From assembly GCF_001895005.1 (NCBI RefSeq), contig NZ_BCXH01000025.1:1-63201 (forward strand): a stretch of DNA of 63,201 nt, in the 5' to 3' direction. The position numbers and the translations under genes are program-made. Source of the stretch: Rhodococcus yunnanensis NBRC 103083 (GTDB lineage Bacteria; Actinomycetota; Actinomycetes; Mycobacteriales; Mycobacteriaceae). Shown here one piece after another: positions 1 to 7,978 of the stretch (position 1 is its first letter; every line of letters starts with the position of its first letter). The notes under the pieces were generated by a model. It saw only the letters and a list, made by a program, of their open reading frames with translations. It did no database searches and was not told where the DNA came from.

Positions 1-309
1 ATCACCAACACCACAGCAAGCGAGCACTACACGATCGACCCCGACACACCCGACCCCCACACACCCACCCCCGCCGGAGCCCTTCACACCGCCCCACCCG
101 AAGAACTCTACGAACCAACCTGGTGGGAAACCCACATCACCGACACCCACACCAACACCACCTGGGACCCCAACGCACCCACCCTCGGCGACCTCGCACG
201 CCTCACCGACCAACAAGCCCGCGCCGACGCCACCTACCTCCGCACCAAATACCTCCAACACCGACACATCGCCGCCGAACGCGAAAAACGCCGACCACCA
301 CCCTTCTGA
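1..309 (+). CDS. C-terminal end of a DUF222/HNH endonuclease-type protein (5' truncated by window)
   Basis: This is an open frame running from the window edge to a TGA at 307-309, giving 102 residues. It is rich in Thr, Pro, His and Asp and ends in a basic tail (AEREKRRPPPF). Tails of this kind follow the HNH domain in the DUF222 (13E12-repeat) proteins of mycobacteria and rhodococci. The HNH motif itself would lie upstream and is not visible. Codon use is odd: third positions are almost all C or A, so the sense strand is strikingly A/C-rich compared with its neighbours. The family call rests on composition and tail shape, supported by the N-terminus of a similar gene at the other edge of the window. 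Function is unknown; such proteins are usually linked to repeated or mobile loci. Confidence 0.6.
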   Translation: MTNTTASEHYTIDPDTPDPHTPTPAGALHTAPPEELYEPTWWETHITDTHTNTTWDPNAPTLGDLARLTDQQARADATYLRTKYLQHRHIAAEREKRRPPPF

Positions 310-325
310 TCGGTCTCACCCGGTG

Positions 326-541
326 TCACGGCGTCAAGCCAAGCCCTCGTTCTTCGAGGGCTGCTTTGACGACGCCAAGAGCCTTGGGTCCCACACCATG
401 TAGCTTCTTCAACTCCGCCTCGGATACACCCGCCAAATCCTCGAGCGAGCGAAAACCCGCGGCAAAGAATGCGCCCGACGCCGGGCGACCTGTTCTCTTG
501 GGAAAGTGCTCGACAACAGAGTGCTCGACAGGTTCTGTCAT
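326..541 (-). CDS. Small helix-hairpin-helix DNA-binding protein
   Basis: This 71-residue protein starts at the ATG whose complement lies at 539-541. Residues of about 22-62 form one helix-hairpin-helix unit, with the core 'GVSEAELKKLHGVGPKALGVV' region containing the typical L-HGVGPKA hairpin that contacts the DNA backbone without sequence preference. Short free-standing HhH proteins of this form are common in actinobacteria and have no defined role. The reading frame stays open far upstream, but that part is the antisense of the SDR gene at 578, so the internal ATG is chosen. The gene diverges from the SDR gene; only 36 bp separate them. Confidence 0.8.
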   Translation of the reverse strand: MTEPVEHSVVEHFPKRTGRPASGAFFAAGFRSLEDLAGVSEAELKKLHGVGPKALGVVKAALEERGLGLTP

Positions 542-574
542 GGCGACATCGTAGGACGCACCGGTACCCTCGGC

Positions 575-646
575 GCAGTGTCCGAAAACAGCGCAGGGTC
601 CGAAAGCAACGCAGTGTCCGAAAGCAACGCAGGGTCCGAGAACAAG
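575..646 (+). repeat. 18-bp tandem repeat, four copies
   Basis: Four imperfect 18-bp units (consensus GCAGNGTCCGAAAGCAAC) lie at the 5' end of the SDR gene and encode a repeated A-x-S-E-x-N. Two of the units carry GTG codons that could serve as alternative starts. Confidence 0.85.
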
Positions 647-1528
647 CAGCGACGTGTAATCCTCACCGGCGGTAATACCGGAATCGGATACTTCACCGCG
701 CTCGAGCTGGTGAAGCAGGGCGACCACGTGACCCTCGCGTGCCGCAACCTCGACAAAGCAGGCGCTGCGGCGGAGAAGATTTCCAGGCAAGCACCCGAGG
801 GCACGGTCGATACCGCCCACCTCGACCTGTCGGATCTGGGATCCGTTCGGAGTTTCGCCGAGTCGGCCCCCGCCACAATCGATGTGTTGATCAACAACGC
901 CGGTGTCATGATGCCCTCGAAGCGGACCGAGACCAAAGACGGGTTCGAGCTCCAGTTCGGCACCAACCATCTCGGTCATTTCGCTCTGACCGGGCACCTG
1001 CTGCCGAACCTCCGCAGCGCACACAACGCCACCGTCGTCACCGTGTCGTCCGTCGCGCACAAGCAAGGGCCCAAGCTCGACTTCGACGACCTGCAAGCTA
1101 CAAGCGGGTACCAACCCCAGCGGATGTACGCAAACTCGAAACTCGCGAATCTGCTTTTCGCACTGGAGCTTCAACGCCGACTGGACAAGGCCGGCATCCC
1201 GATCACCAGCAACGCTGCGCACCCCGGCATCTCCGAAACCGCCCTGTACACGAGCCCCGACGGCTTGGGGAGTTCGAAGATCCTGTCACTCGGCGCATCG
1301 ATCGGCCTCAAGTTCATTTCGCAGTCAGCGCAGAGCGGTGCACTCCCCACGCTCTATGCGCTGGAGAGCGGCGAAAAAGGTTCGTACACCGGTCCGAAAT
1401 CACTCTTCGAATCCCGTGGAGCCCCAGGGCCCGCGAAAGTCTCGAAGACGGCGAAGGATCCCGCTCTCGCCGAAAAGCTCTGGAACGCAAGCGAAAGCCT
1501 CACCGGGGTGGTCTACGACTTCGGCTGA
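578..1528 (+). CDS. Short-chain dehydrogenase/reductase (retinol dehydrogenase-like)
   Basis: This is a 316-residue Rossmann-fold NAD(P)-dependent oxidoreductase. The cofactor loop reads TGGNTGIG, followed by the NNAGV structural motif, a serine in the VTVSSVAH strand and the YANSK active-site Tyr/Lys pair. The long GFELQFGTNHLGHF segment is typical of the retinol dehydrogenase/WW-oxidoreductase-like branch. The substrate cannot be told. GTG at 578 is used as the start because an ATG at 506 would overlap the divergent HhH gene; GTG at 614 is an alternative. Either way the N-terminus is made of the 18-bp repeat and is probably disordered. Its 3' end overlaps the convergent TetR gene by 16 bp. 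Confidence 0.85.
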   Translation: MSENSAGSESNAVSESNAGSENKQRRVILTGGNTGIGYFTALELVKQGDHVTLACRNLDKAGAAAEKISRQAPEGTVDTAHLDLSDLGSVRSFAESAPATIDVLINNAGVMMPSKRTETKDGFELQFGTNHLGHFALTGHLLPNLRSAHNATVVTVSSVAHKQGPKLDFDDLQATSGYQPQRMYANSKLANLLFALELQRRLDKAGIPITSNAAHPGISETALYTSPDGLGSSKILSLGASIGLKFISQSAQSGALPTLYALESGEKGSYTGPKSLFESRGAPGPAKVSKTAKDPALAEKLWNASESLTGVVYDFG

Positions 1529-2052
1529 CCCCGGCCAGGCAGGTTGGTGCCTCGAAAGTACCGCGCAAGTGGGACTCTCAATGATGCGGCCGTATATCCA
1601 CCTGCCAGCGCGGTGAGCACCAGACCCTCGCACAATGCGACGTACCCTTCGGCTGTCGGGCGGTCGCCGAACAGCCCAACCGCGCGCTCGACGGAGAACA
1701 GACTCCGCCCGAGTGCCGCGCGCGCCTCGGCGTCGACACTCGGATCGATCAGGAGAGCGTGGCGCGCCTTGAGGTGATCCATGCGCTCGGACAGCAAGTG
1801 CGCCACATACTCGACCGTGACGTCGACGGGGTCGGCAGACTGCGCCGGTCCCGCTTCGAACTTCGCCCGCGAGGACTCGGTGATACGCGCTACAACCGCC
1901 GTCACAAGGCCTCGCTTCGTCCTGAAGTAGTACGACGTCGAACCCGCGGGCATACCCGCTGCCCCATCGATCGCACGATGCGTCAGTGCCCGAATGCCTG
2001 CCTCGGCGATGAGCGAAATCGCTGCGTCCGCAATCACAATTCGACGGTCCAT
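1513..2052 (-). CDS. TetR/AcrR family transcriptional regulator
   Basis: This 179-residue protein has an N-terminal DNA-binding helix-turn-helix (about residues 7-48, with RALTHRAIDGAAGMPAGSTSYYF matching the TetR recognition helix pattern). A helical ligand-binding region follows. It is transcribed away from the ZapE-like gene at 2099. A 24-bp perfect palindrome fills the 46-bp gap, so it most likely represses itself and the divergent gene. The ligand is unknown. The end runs 16 bp into the SDR gene on the other strand. Confidence 0.9.
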   Translation of the reverse strand: MDRRIVIADAAISLIAEAGIRALTHRAIDGAAGMPAGSTSYYFRTKRGLVTAVVARITESSRAKFEAGPAQSADPVDVTVEYVAHLLSERMDHLKARHALLIDPSVDAEARAALGRSLFSVERAVGLFGDRPTAEGYVALCEGLVLTALAGGYTAASLRVPLARYFRGTNLPGRGQPKS

Positions 2053-2070
2053 GGCAGCGACTCTACATGT

Positions 2071-2094
2071 GTGACTCTACATATGTAGAGTCAC
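2071..2094. promoter_or_regulatory. 24-bp perfect palindrome, probable TetR operator
   Basis: GTGACTCTACAT is followed directly by its exact reverse complement. A further copy of the half-site (GACTCTACATGT) starts at 2059, and the flanks GGCAG/CTGCC extend the dyad with one mismatch. It sits between the divergent TetR start (2052) and the ATPase start (2099) and overlaps both likely promoters. Confidence 0.75.
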
Positions 2095-2098
2095 TGCC

Positions 2099-2956
2099 AT
2101 GCGACCTACAGTCTCATGTTCGGTGTTCGACTGCGATTTCGTTCTCGACGCTGCACAAGCCGCCGCCGCGGAGATCTTCTCGACGCCGGGAGCCATGGGC
2201 ATCTACCTCTGGGGCCCGGTGGGTCGCGGCAAGACGTGGCTACTGGACCGCTACTTCGACAACGTCGCCACCACCGCCAAGAAGCGTGTGCACTTCCACG
2301 AATTCTTCCGAGATCTGCACGCGTCGTACTTTCGGCACGGCTTCTCGATCGACGGCGCAATATCGGAACTACTCAGCGCCGTCGAGCTGGTGTGCTTCGA
2401 CGAATTCCATGTCCACGACATCGGCGACGGCAGGCTCATCGCCCGGATGCTCGACGGCCTGTTCGCACGAGACATCACTCTGGTGCTCACGTCCAACTAC
2501 CCACCGGGCGGACTCATGCCGAACCCGCTGTTCCACGACGCGTTCGTCCCGACGATCGACCTGCTGACATCGCACCTGCAGGTGGTGCCCGTCGACGGAC
2601 CGACCGACTATCGAATTCATTCCGCATCCGACTCACGGTTCTCGATGGGCACCTGGTCGCTCGCACATACGGATGCAGGGTTGTCGTTCGCGGCCCTCTG
2701 CGAGACGCCGAAGTCTACGGGCGACTACCTGGCCATGCTCGACGGTGCCCAGTCACTCACGATCACCGCCATCCCGCCGCTCGGTGACGCCTCCGACGAC
2801 GCGGCGCAACGCTTCTCCAACCTCGTCGACGTCCTGTACGACCGCGACATCCGTACGCACTTTCACGCCGACGTTCCCCTTGCAGAGTTCGGTGACGGTT
2901 GCAGCGGTCTCGACATCGAGCGAATCCTCAGCCGGCTGAGCGCACTGCAGAAATAG
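2099..2956 (+). CDS. zapE: ZapE/AFG1-like P-loop ATPase
   Basis: This is a 285-residue AFG1/ZapE family ATPase. Walker A is GPVGRGKT (residues 39-46) and Walker B is LVCFDEFHV with D101/E102. The HFHEF and TSNYPP segments are hallmark blocks of the family. In proteobacteria ZapE acts at the division ring, and in mitochondria AFG1 helps turn over membrane proteins; the actinobacterial role is not settled. Most family members run 340-380 residues, and this one has a short N-terminus. It is unusual for such a gene to be controlled by an adjacent TetR regulator, as the shared palindrome at 2071-2094 suggests. A 9-bp inverted repeat (2958-2966/3001-3009) follows the stop codon. Confidence 0.85.
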   Translation: MRPTVSCSVFDCDFVLDAAQAAAAEIFSTPGAMGIYLWGPVGRGKTWLLDRYFDNVATTAKKRVHFHEFFRDLHASYFRHGFSIDGAISELLSAVELVCFDEFHVHDIGDGRLIARMLDGLFARDITLVLTSNYPPGGLMPNPLFHDAFVPTIDLLTSHLQVVPVDGPTDYRIHSASDSRFSMGTWSLAHTDAGLSFAALCETPKSTGDYLAMLDGAQSLTITAIPPLGDASDDAAQRFSNLVDVLYDRDIRTHFHADVPLAEFGDGCSGLDIERILSRLSALQK

Positions 2957-2957
2957 G

Positions 2958-3009
2958 GAGACGCCCACAGCTGACGGCGGTCGGGGGCGACAGCAGCGGC
3001 GGGCGTCTC
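2958..3009 (+). terminator. Inverted repeat downstream of zapE-like gene
   Basis: GAGACGCCC (2958-2966) pairs perfectly with GGGCGTCTC (3001-3009) across a 34-nt GC-rich loop. No T-run follows, so termination is only a possibility. Confidence 0.35.
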
Positions 3010-3088
3010 ATCAAGCATTCGCCGCAGGTGACGGGGTGGATGGGTCCGGTTCGAAGAATTTTTTACGATTGAGCCCTAGCCTTGCCAC

Positions 3089-3466
3089 ATGCCATTCACA
3101 GCAGCAAATCACTGGACCTTCGAGGGCGACGGCATTTCCGGCACCCTGGACTCCGCCACCGTCGCCGGAGTCCTCGCGGCGCAGATCGATCTCAGCGGCG
3201 CCACGCTGGAATCGACGGCTGTGACCAGGTCGGATCTGGGATACGAGGTCCGAGCGATAGTCGAGCAGGCACACGACGGCAACTCCACCCACCTACTTCT
3301 CGTCCTTCCCCGGGTGAACATCGAGAACACCCCTGTCGACTTCGGCGCGTATGCAGTCCTGTTCACCTCCAGAGGAAATGTGGCAGGCGATCGCTATGTA
3401 CACGGCGCACTGGAGTCGTACGACGTGCGCACACTGACGGGCACCGCTTCCCTGGTCAACAGCTAG
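3089..3466 (+). CDS. Hypothetical protein, 125 residues
   Basis: I do not recognise this protein. It is a compact, soluble-looking 125-residue protein with alternating hydrophobic strands, no signal peptide and no membrane helix, which suggests a small beta-rich fold. Codon use is that of its neighbours, so it is probably real. The ATG at 3089 is the only sensible start. It stands alone between the ZapE-like gene and the LLM operon, with about 130 bp on each side. Confidence 0.6.
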   Translation: MPFTAANHWTFEGDGISGTLDSATVAGVLAAQIDLSGATLESTAVTRSDLGYEVRAIVEQAHDGNSTHLLLVLPRVNIENTPVDFGAYAVLFTSRGNVAGDRYVHGALESYDVRTLTGTASLVNS

Positions 3467-3597
3467 TTGACCAGCTGAATCATCAGTTGAATCTACGGCC
3501 GGTCGGACCCGGAATAGTTTCCTGCCTCGTGCAGTTACGATAAAAGTCAATGCAAACGCATGAACTTTGAGTAGCAGGATCCAAGCAGGGAGTAGAC

Positions 3598-4689
3598 ATG
3601 CAGTTCGGACTCTTCAGCGTCGGTGACGTCACCGTCGACCCGACCACAGACGTCGCACCCACCGAACACGAGCGCATCAAGGCGATGGTGACCATCGCAC
3701 GGCACGCCGAAGAGGTCGGTCTCGACGTCTTCGCCACCGGCGAGCATCACAATCGGCCGTTCGTTCCGTCGTCACCGACGACTCTGCTCGGTTACATCGC
3801 TGCGCAGACCGAGAAGCTGATCCTGTCCACCTCCACGACACTGATCACCACCAACGATCCGGTGAAGATCGCCGAAGACTATGCAATGCTGCAGCACCTG
3901 TCCGACGGCCGCGTCGACCTGATCATGGGCCGCGGAAACACCGCTCCGGTATATCCGTGGTTCGGCCAGGACATCCGTCAGGGCATCCCGCTGGCGCTCG
4001 AGAACTACCAACTTCTGCGACGCCTCTGGACGGAGGACGTCGTCACATGGAAGGGCAACTTCCGCACACCGCTCGACAACTTCACCTCGACCCCACGACC
4101 CCTCGACGACATCCCGCCGTTCGTGTGGCACGGTTCCATCCGCAGTCCCGAAATCGCGGAGATCGCCGCCTACCACGGTGACGGATTCTTCGCGAACAAC
4201 ATCTTCTGGCCGAAAGAGCACTACATTCAGCTCATCAACCTCTACCGCGAACGCTACGAGCACTACGGGCACGGCCGCGCAGATCAGGCCATCGTCGGCC
4301 TCGGTGGCCAGGTGTTCATGCGCAAGAACAGCCAGGACGCTGTCAACGAGTTCCGCCCCTACTTCGACAACGCGCCGGTCTACGGCCACGGCCCGACGAT
4401 GGAAGAGTTCACCGAACAGACTCCGTTGACGGTCGGCTCGCCACAGCAAGTCATCGAGAAGACTCTCGCATTCGCCGACTACTTCGGCGACTACCAGCGT
4501 CAGCTGTTCCTGATGGACCATGCAGGCCTACCACTCAAAACCGTGCTCGAACAGCTCGACCTGCTCGGCGAAGAAGTAGTCCCCGTGCTGCGCAAGGAGT
4601 TTGCTGCCCGACGACCCGAGGGTGTGCCCGAGAACCCACCGACCCACGCGAGCCTGTTGGCGAAGAAGGAAGAGACAGTTGCCGTCTAG
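3598..4689 (+). CDS. LLM-class flavin-dependent monooxygenase (luciferase-like)
   Basis: This 363-residue bacterial-luciferase-like TIM-barrel enzyme most resembles the FMN-dependent group typified by corynebacterial CE1758. Visible family blocks are FATGEHHNRPF near residues 41-51, ISTSTTLITTNDPVKIAEDYA, and the SDGRVDLIMGRGN flavin/phosphate-binding region. It should oxidise an unknown organic substrate with reduced flavin and oxygen. A clear AGGGAG ribosome site precedes the ATG. The MarR gene starts 11 bp before this gene ends, and a pirin gene follows, so the three form one operon. Confidence 0.88.
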   Translation: MQFGLFSVGDVTVDPTTDVAPTEHERIKAMVTIARHAEEVGLDVFATGEHHNRPFVPSSPTTLLGYIAAQTEKLILSTSTTLITTNDPVKIAEDYAMLQHLSDGRVDLIMGRGNTAPVYPWFGQDIRQGIPLALENYQLLRRLWTEDVVTWKGNFRTPLDNFTSTPRPLDDIPPFVWHGSIRSPEIAEIAAYHGDGFFANNIFWPKEHYIQLINLYRERYEHYGHGRADQAIVGLGGQVFMRKNSQDAVNEFRPYFDNAPVYGHGPTMEEFTEQTPLTVGSPQQVIEKTLAFADYFGDYQRQLFLMDHAGLPLKTVLEQLDLLGEEVVPVLRKEFAARRPEGVPENPPTHASLLAKKEETVAV

Positions 4690-5128
4690 TACTCGGTTGG
4701 CGGTCGACGCCTGGGAGTCGCTTTTTCGCTCCCAGGTGTCGTTGATGCGCCGGTTCACCGCCGACGACATCTGGGGCCCGATCAGTCTCCGTGAATACGA
4801 TGTGCTGTTCACGCTCGGCAACTGCCCCTCTCACCGGCTCCGGTTGCACGATCTCAACAACGAGATCCTTCTCAGCCAGCCCTCGCTCAGCAGACTGTGC
4901 GAGAGGCTGGAGAAGCTCGGATACGTTGCACGCGAGCCGGATCCGACAGACAAGCGCGGAACCGTCATCGCACTCACCGACGACGGACTTGCCGTCCAAC
5001 GCGAAATCGGCCGCAAGCATGCAGCCAGAATTCGACGCTATGTCGGCGACGCACTGTCCGACGACGAACTCACGACGCTGGACGCGTTGTGCACGAAGCT
5101 ACGGCTCAAACAATCGGAGATATCGTGA
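4679..5128 (+). CDS. MarR family transcriptional regulator
   Basis: This 149-residue winged-helix regulator has a recognition helix within QPSLSRLCERLEKLGYV and a wing at EPDPTDKRGTVIALT, the classic MarR D-x-R-G signature. The TTG at 4679 is chosen as start because a good Shine-Dalgarno (AAGGAAGAG) ends 5 nt before it and it overlaps the preceding LLM gene, as expected for translational coupling. It shares GTGA with the next gene. It probably senses a substrate of the LLM/pirin operon and autoregulates it. Confidence 0.85.
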   Translation: MPSSTRLAVDAWESLFRSQVSLMRRFTADDIWGPISLREYDVLFTLGNCPSHRLRLHDLNNEILLSQPSLSRLCERLEKLGYVAREPDPTDKRGTVIALTDDGLAVQREIGRKHAARIRRYVGDALSDDELTTLDALCTKLRLKQSEIS

Positions 5129-6039
5129 CAGTCGACATCATCGAACCTCGCGAGGTCCCACTCGGCGGCCCACGGGCCATGACCGTGCGGCGCACGTTGC
5201 CGACCAAAGGACGAACCCTCATCGGAGCCTGGTGCTTCGCCGACCACTACGGTCCCGACGACGTCGCACAGTCCGGCGGCATGGACGTTCCGCCGCATCC
5301 GCACACCGGGCTGCAGACCGTCAGCTGGTTGTTCTCCGGAGAGATCGAGCACCGCGACAGCATCGGCTCGCACGCGATCGTGCGCCCCGGCGAACTCAAC
5401 CTGATGACGGCAGGACGAGGCATCTCGCACTCCGAGGTCTCCACGCCGAACAGCCCCGCCCTGCACGGCATGCAACTGTGGGTCGCCCTCCCCGGCAGAG
5501 CCAGATTCACAGCGCCGAACTTCGAGCACTACGTTCCCGAACCGGTGACCATCGACGGCGGCGTTCTCCGCCTCTTCCTCGGATCCCTCGCCGGCGACAC
5601 CTCGCCCGTCGACACGTTCACCCCGCTGCTCGGCGCCGAAATCGTTCTCGACGCCGGAGGAACCATCGAGTTGGCGACCGACAGTGCATACGAGCACGGA
5701 GTCATCGTCGACGACGGAAACGTAGAACTGGACGGAACCGCACTCGCGCGCGCCGAACTCGGTTACCTCGCACCCGGCCTCACCACCATCACCCTGCGCA
5801 ACACCGGAACTTCCTCCGCCAGAGTGCTGCTGCTCGGCGGACCACCCTTCGGCGAGCAGGTAGTCATGTGGTGGAACTTCATGGGCCGCACCCACGAGGA
5901 CATCGAGGCCTACCGCTCCGCATGGCAAGCAGGAGACAGTCAATTCGGCACAGTCGACGGGTATCTCACGAAACAGGGCACCGAATTCCGACTCCCAGCT
6001 CCTGAACTCCCCAACGCCCGACTGTCGCCCCGGGACTGA
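5125..6039 (+). CDS. Pirin family protein
   Basis: This 304-residue bicupin opens with the pirin core DHYGP...DVPPHPHTGLQTV, whose His residues (PPHPH) with a downstream HSE bind one metal. GEIEHRDS and AGRGISHSE are further pirin signatures. Bacterial pirins act as quercetin dioxygenases or redox-linked modulators; which applies here cannot be told. The start is a GTG overlapping the MarR stop (GTGA), replacing much longer open frames without ribosome sites. It is the third gene of the LLM-MarR-pirin operon, which suggests oxidation of an aromatic or quinone-like compound. Confidence 0.88.
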   Translation: MTVDIIEPREVPLGGPRAMTVRRTLPTKGRTLIGAWCFADHYGPDDVAQSGGMDVPPHPHTGLQTVSWLFSGEIEHRDSIGSHAIVRPGELNLMTAGRGISHSEVSTPNSPALHGMQLWVALPGRARFTAPNFEHYVPEPVTIDGGVLRLFLGSLAGDTSPVDTFTPLLGAEIVLDAGGTIELATDSAYEHGVIVDDGNVELDGTALARAELGYLAPGLTTITLRNTGTSSARVLLLGGPPFGEQVVMWWNFMGRTHEDIEAYRSAWQAGDSQFGTVDGYLTKQGTEFRLPAPELPNARLSPRD

Positions 6040-6068
6040 GCGCGCGGTCGGCTCACACACCTGGCCCG

Positions 6069-6116
6069 CACAACTCCGGTCCTACACAACTCCCGGCCTA
6101 CACAACTCTCGCTCGT
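6069..6116 (+). repeat. 16-bp tandem repeat, three copies, intergenic
   Basis: Three units of CACAACTCCGGTCCTA-type sequence lie between the pirin stop and the RNase H stop. The unit is not a multiple of three, in keeping with non-coding DNA. Confidence 0.75.
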
Positions 6117-6143
6117 TTACAACGGATGCTGCCGTTGTAAACG
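6114..6143. terminator. Perfect 12-bp hairpin between convergent genes
   Basis: CGTTTACAACGG (6114-6125) and CCGTTGTAAACG (6132-6143) form a perfect stem around a 6-nt loop. It lies between the convergent pirin and RNase H genes. There is no T-tract, but position and strength suit a bidirectional terminator. Confidence 0.55.
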
Positions 6144-6148
6144 GGTGG

Positions 6149-6182
6149 CTGTGTTGTAAGAGCAGCTGTGTTGTAAGAGCAG
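6149..6182. repeat. Exact 17-bp direct repeat, two copies
   Basis: CTGTGTTGTAAGAGCAG occurs twice head to tail, just beyond the RNase H stop codon and outside any gene. Confidence 0.85.
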
Positions 6183-6206
6183 GTTGCGAGAAGAGCTGGG
6201 CACAGC

Positions 6207-6812
6207 TCAGAAAAGGGTCGCGACCTCGTCGGAGGCTTTGGCTGTCGGCCCTGCATCCGCGCGTCCTGCATCCGCGCGTCCAGCATTCGTGAGTCCAGCG
6301 CCCGTGACTCCAGCGTCTGTGGGCACAGCAGTCTTGGTGGGCGCAGCAGCGTTTGTAGAACCAGCAGCTTTTGTAGAACCAGCAGCGGCAACGGCGCGGG
6401 CTGCTTCGCCGGCCAGTGCGTCGGCAGCTTCGTTGAAGTGGTTGCCCACGTGCCCTCGGACCCACCGGAATCGGACGGGGCCCGTGCGTTCGGTGATCGC
6501 ATGATCGATGCTCTGCACGAGCTCCAGGTTCCGCACCGGAGTACCGCCTGCCGTCTTCCATCCCTTGCGCTTCCATCCGGGAAGCCACTCGGACGCACAC
6601 TTGATGGCGTACTGAGAATCCGACTCGATGAGCATCGGCTCGTCTCCTGGATGCGCAAGCACCGCTTCGAGGAGCGCGCGCAATTCGGCGATCTGGTTGG
6701 TGCCCGAAGGCTCGCCGCCGGAGTTGCTCGGCCCAGTGTGATTGACCCAGGCCCACCCGATGGCGCCACCCGGATTGCGCAGACACGAGCCGTCAGTACT
6801 CACAATGATCAC
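6207..6812 (-). CDS. rnhA: Ribonuclease HI with repetitive C-terminal tail
   Basis: RNase HI cleaves the RNA strand of RNA-DNA hybrids. All four catalytic acids are visible: D7 (STDGSC), E43 (QIAELRA), D65 (IESDSQY) and D131 (EAADALAG), with H121 in VRGHVGN. The enzyme domain is complete by about residue 138 at the usual length. It is followed by some 60 residues of Ala/Thr/Gly-rich sequence built from 18-bp and 15-bp repeat units (AGSTKAAGSTNAA, then A-G-x-T/A-D/N units). The tail is probably disordered. It stands alone, convergent with the pirin operon and divergent from the AcuI-like gene. Confidence 0.92.
   Translation of the reverse strand: MIIVSTDGSCLRNPGGAIGWAWVNHTGPSNSGGEPSGTNQIAELRALLEAVLAHPGDEPMLIESDSQYAIKCASEWLPGWKRKGWKTAGGTPVRNLELVQSIDHAITERTGPVRFRWVRGHVGNHFNEAADALAGEAARAVAAAGSTKAAGSTNAAAPTKTAVPTDAGVTGAGLTNAGRADAGRADAGPTAKASDEVATLF
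6250..6387 (-). repeat. In-frame 15-bp and 18-bp tandem repeats in rnhA tail
   Basis: Five 15-bp units (6250-6324, CCTGCATCCGCGCGT type) and two near-exact 18-bp units (6352-6387, TTTGTAGAACCAGCAGCT type) encode the low-complexity C-terminus of RNase HI. Both unit lengths preserve the frame. Confidence 0.85.
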
Positions 6813-6909
6813 AAATCAGGACACTACTTCGGAGCACCGACAAAAAACAGACGCCGCGCTCGAATAGATACTGTGGGAAAGCATCCGAGGATCGAAAGGA
6901 CACCCGATC

Positions 6910-7947
6910 GTGACCAAGACTCAGTCTCCGCGACACAGCGCGCCGTCGTCGTTCACCGCTCTCGTCGCCCGCGAATCCGACGGCATCACACTCTCGCCCG
7001 AGACGGTGGAAAGTTCGTTTCTTCCCCGATTCGACGACCCAGCAGTGACCATCGCCGTCGACTACTCGAGCGTCAATTACAAGGACGCTCTCGCGGTCAC
7101 GCCGAAGGGCGGGGTGGTCCGCCAGTACCCGATCGTGCCCGGTATCGACATCGCAGGCACCGTCGTCGAATCCGACACCGCCGACATCGCCGTCGGGCAG
7201 AAAGTCGTCGCACACGGCTACGACATCGGGACCGCGCAACATGGTGGCTACGCCGAGTTCGCGCGCGTTCCCGCGGCCTGGGTGGTGCCACTGACGACCC
7301 TCACCACGCGCGAAGCGGCCGCGATCGGCACCGCCGGTTTCACCGCAGCGATGAGCGTCGAGGCTCTGCTGGCCCGTGGCCTCACGCCGTCGGACGGCCC
7401 GATTCTCGTCACCGGCGCGAGCGGTGGCGTGGGCTCGGTCAGTGTGGATCTTCTGTCGGCGGCCGGCTTCGAGGTGCACGCATCGAGCGGCAAGAAGGAC
7501 GCCGCACCGCTGCTGACCAGCCTCGGTGCGTCCACCGTCATCGGCAGGCTCCCCGAGGACCCCGACGCGAAACCGCGGCCTCTCGGCCGGGCGGAGTGGG
7601 CGGGCGCCGTCGATTGCGTGGGCGGCGCAACCCTCGCTCACGTTCTGTCGACGACGCGCTACGGAGGAGCCGTCGCTGCGAGCGGGCTGACGGGCGGCGC
7701 GGCGCTACCCACGACGGTTCTGCCGTTCATCCTCCGCGGAGTCGCGCTCCTCGGCATCGACTCGGTCCAGCTGCCCATCTCCCGGCGGCGGGCAATCTGG
7801 CAGCAACTCGAATCGGACCTTCGTCCACACCGTCTCGAACGACTCACCACAGAGGTCGCGATCTCCGACGTCGAGCCGTCGTTGGGGCGCATCACGAAGG
7901 GCGAGATCACCGGCCGGACAGTCGTCGCCGTCGCGGGCGGGTTCTGA
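6910..7947 (+). CDS. MDR-family oxidoreductase (acryloyl-CoA reductase AcuI/YhdH-like)
   Basis: This is a 345-residue medium-chain reductase without the structural zinc. The YSSVNYKDALAV segment and PGIDIAGTV are signatures of the YhdH/AcuI group, which reduces acryloyl-CoA with NADPH. The Rossmann loop is GASGGVGSV, and the TKGEITGRTVV ending also fits. A GTG start is used; ATCGAAAGGA lies upstream as a ribosome site. The next gene starts 31 bp downstream on the same strand. A role in detoxifying acryloyl-CoA or a similar enoyl ester is the family expectation, not shown here. Confidence 0.88.
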   Translation: MTKTQSPRHSAPSSFTALVARESDGITLSPETVESSFLPRFDDPAVTIAVDYSSVNYKDALAVTPKGGVVRQYPIVPGIDIAGTVVESDTADIAVGQKVVAHGYDIGTAQHGGYAEFARVPAAWVVPLTTLTTREAAAIGTAGFTAAMSVEALLARGLTPSDGPILVTGASGGVGSVSVDLLSAAGFEVHASSGKKDAAPLLTSLGASTVIGRLPEDPDAKPRPLGRAEWAGAVDCVGGATLAHVLSTTRYGGAVAASGLTGGAALPTTVLPFILRGVALLGIDSVQLPISRRRAIWQQLESDLRPHRLERLTTEVAISDVEPSLGRITKGEITGRTVVAVAGGF

Positions 7948-7978
7948 CCCGGACTCGGGTCGATACCCTGGAGGCACC

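Noticed and set aside
326..1222. A 298-codon minus-strand frame
   Set aside because: Only its last 71 codons encode a recognisable HhH protein. The rest is the antisense of the SDR gene and its 18-bp repeats.
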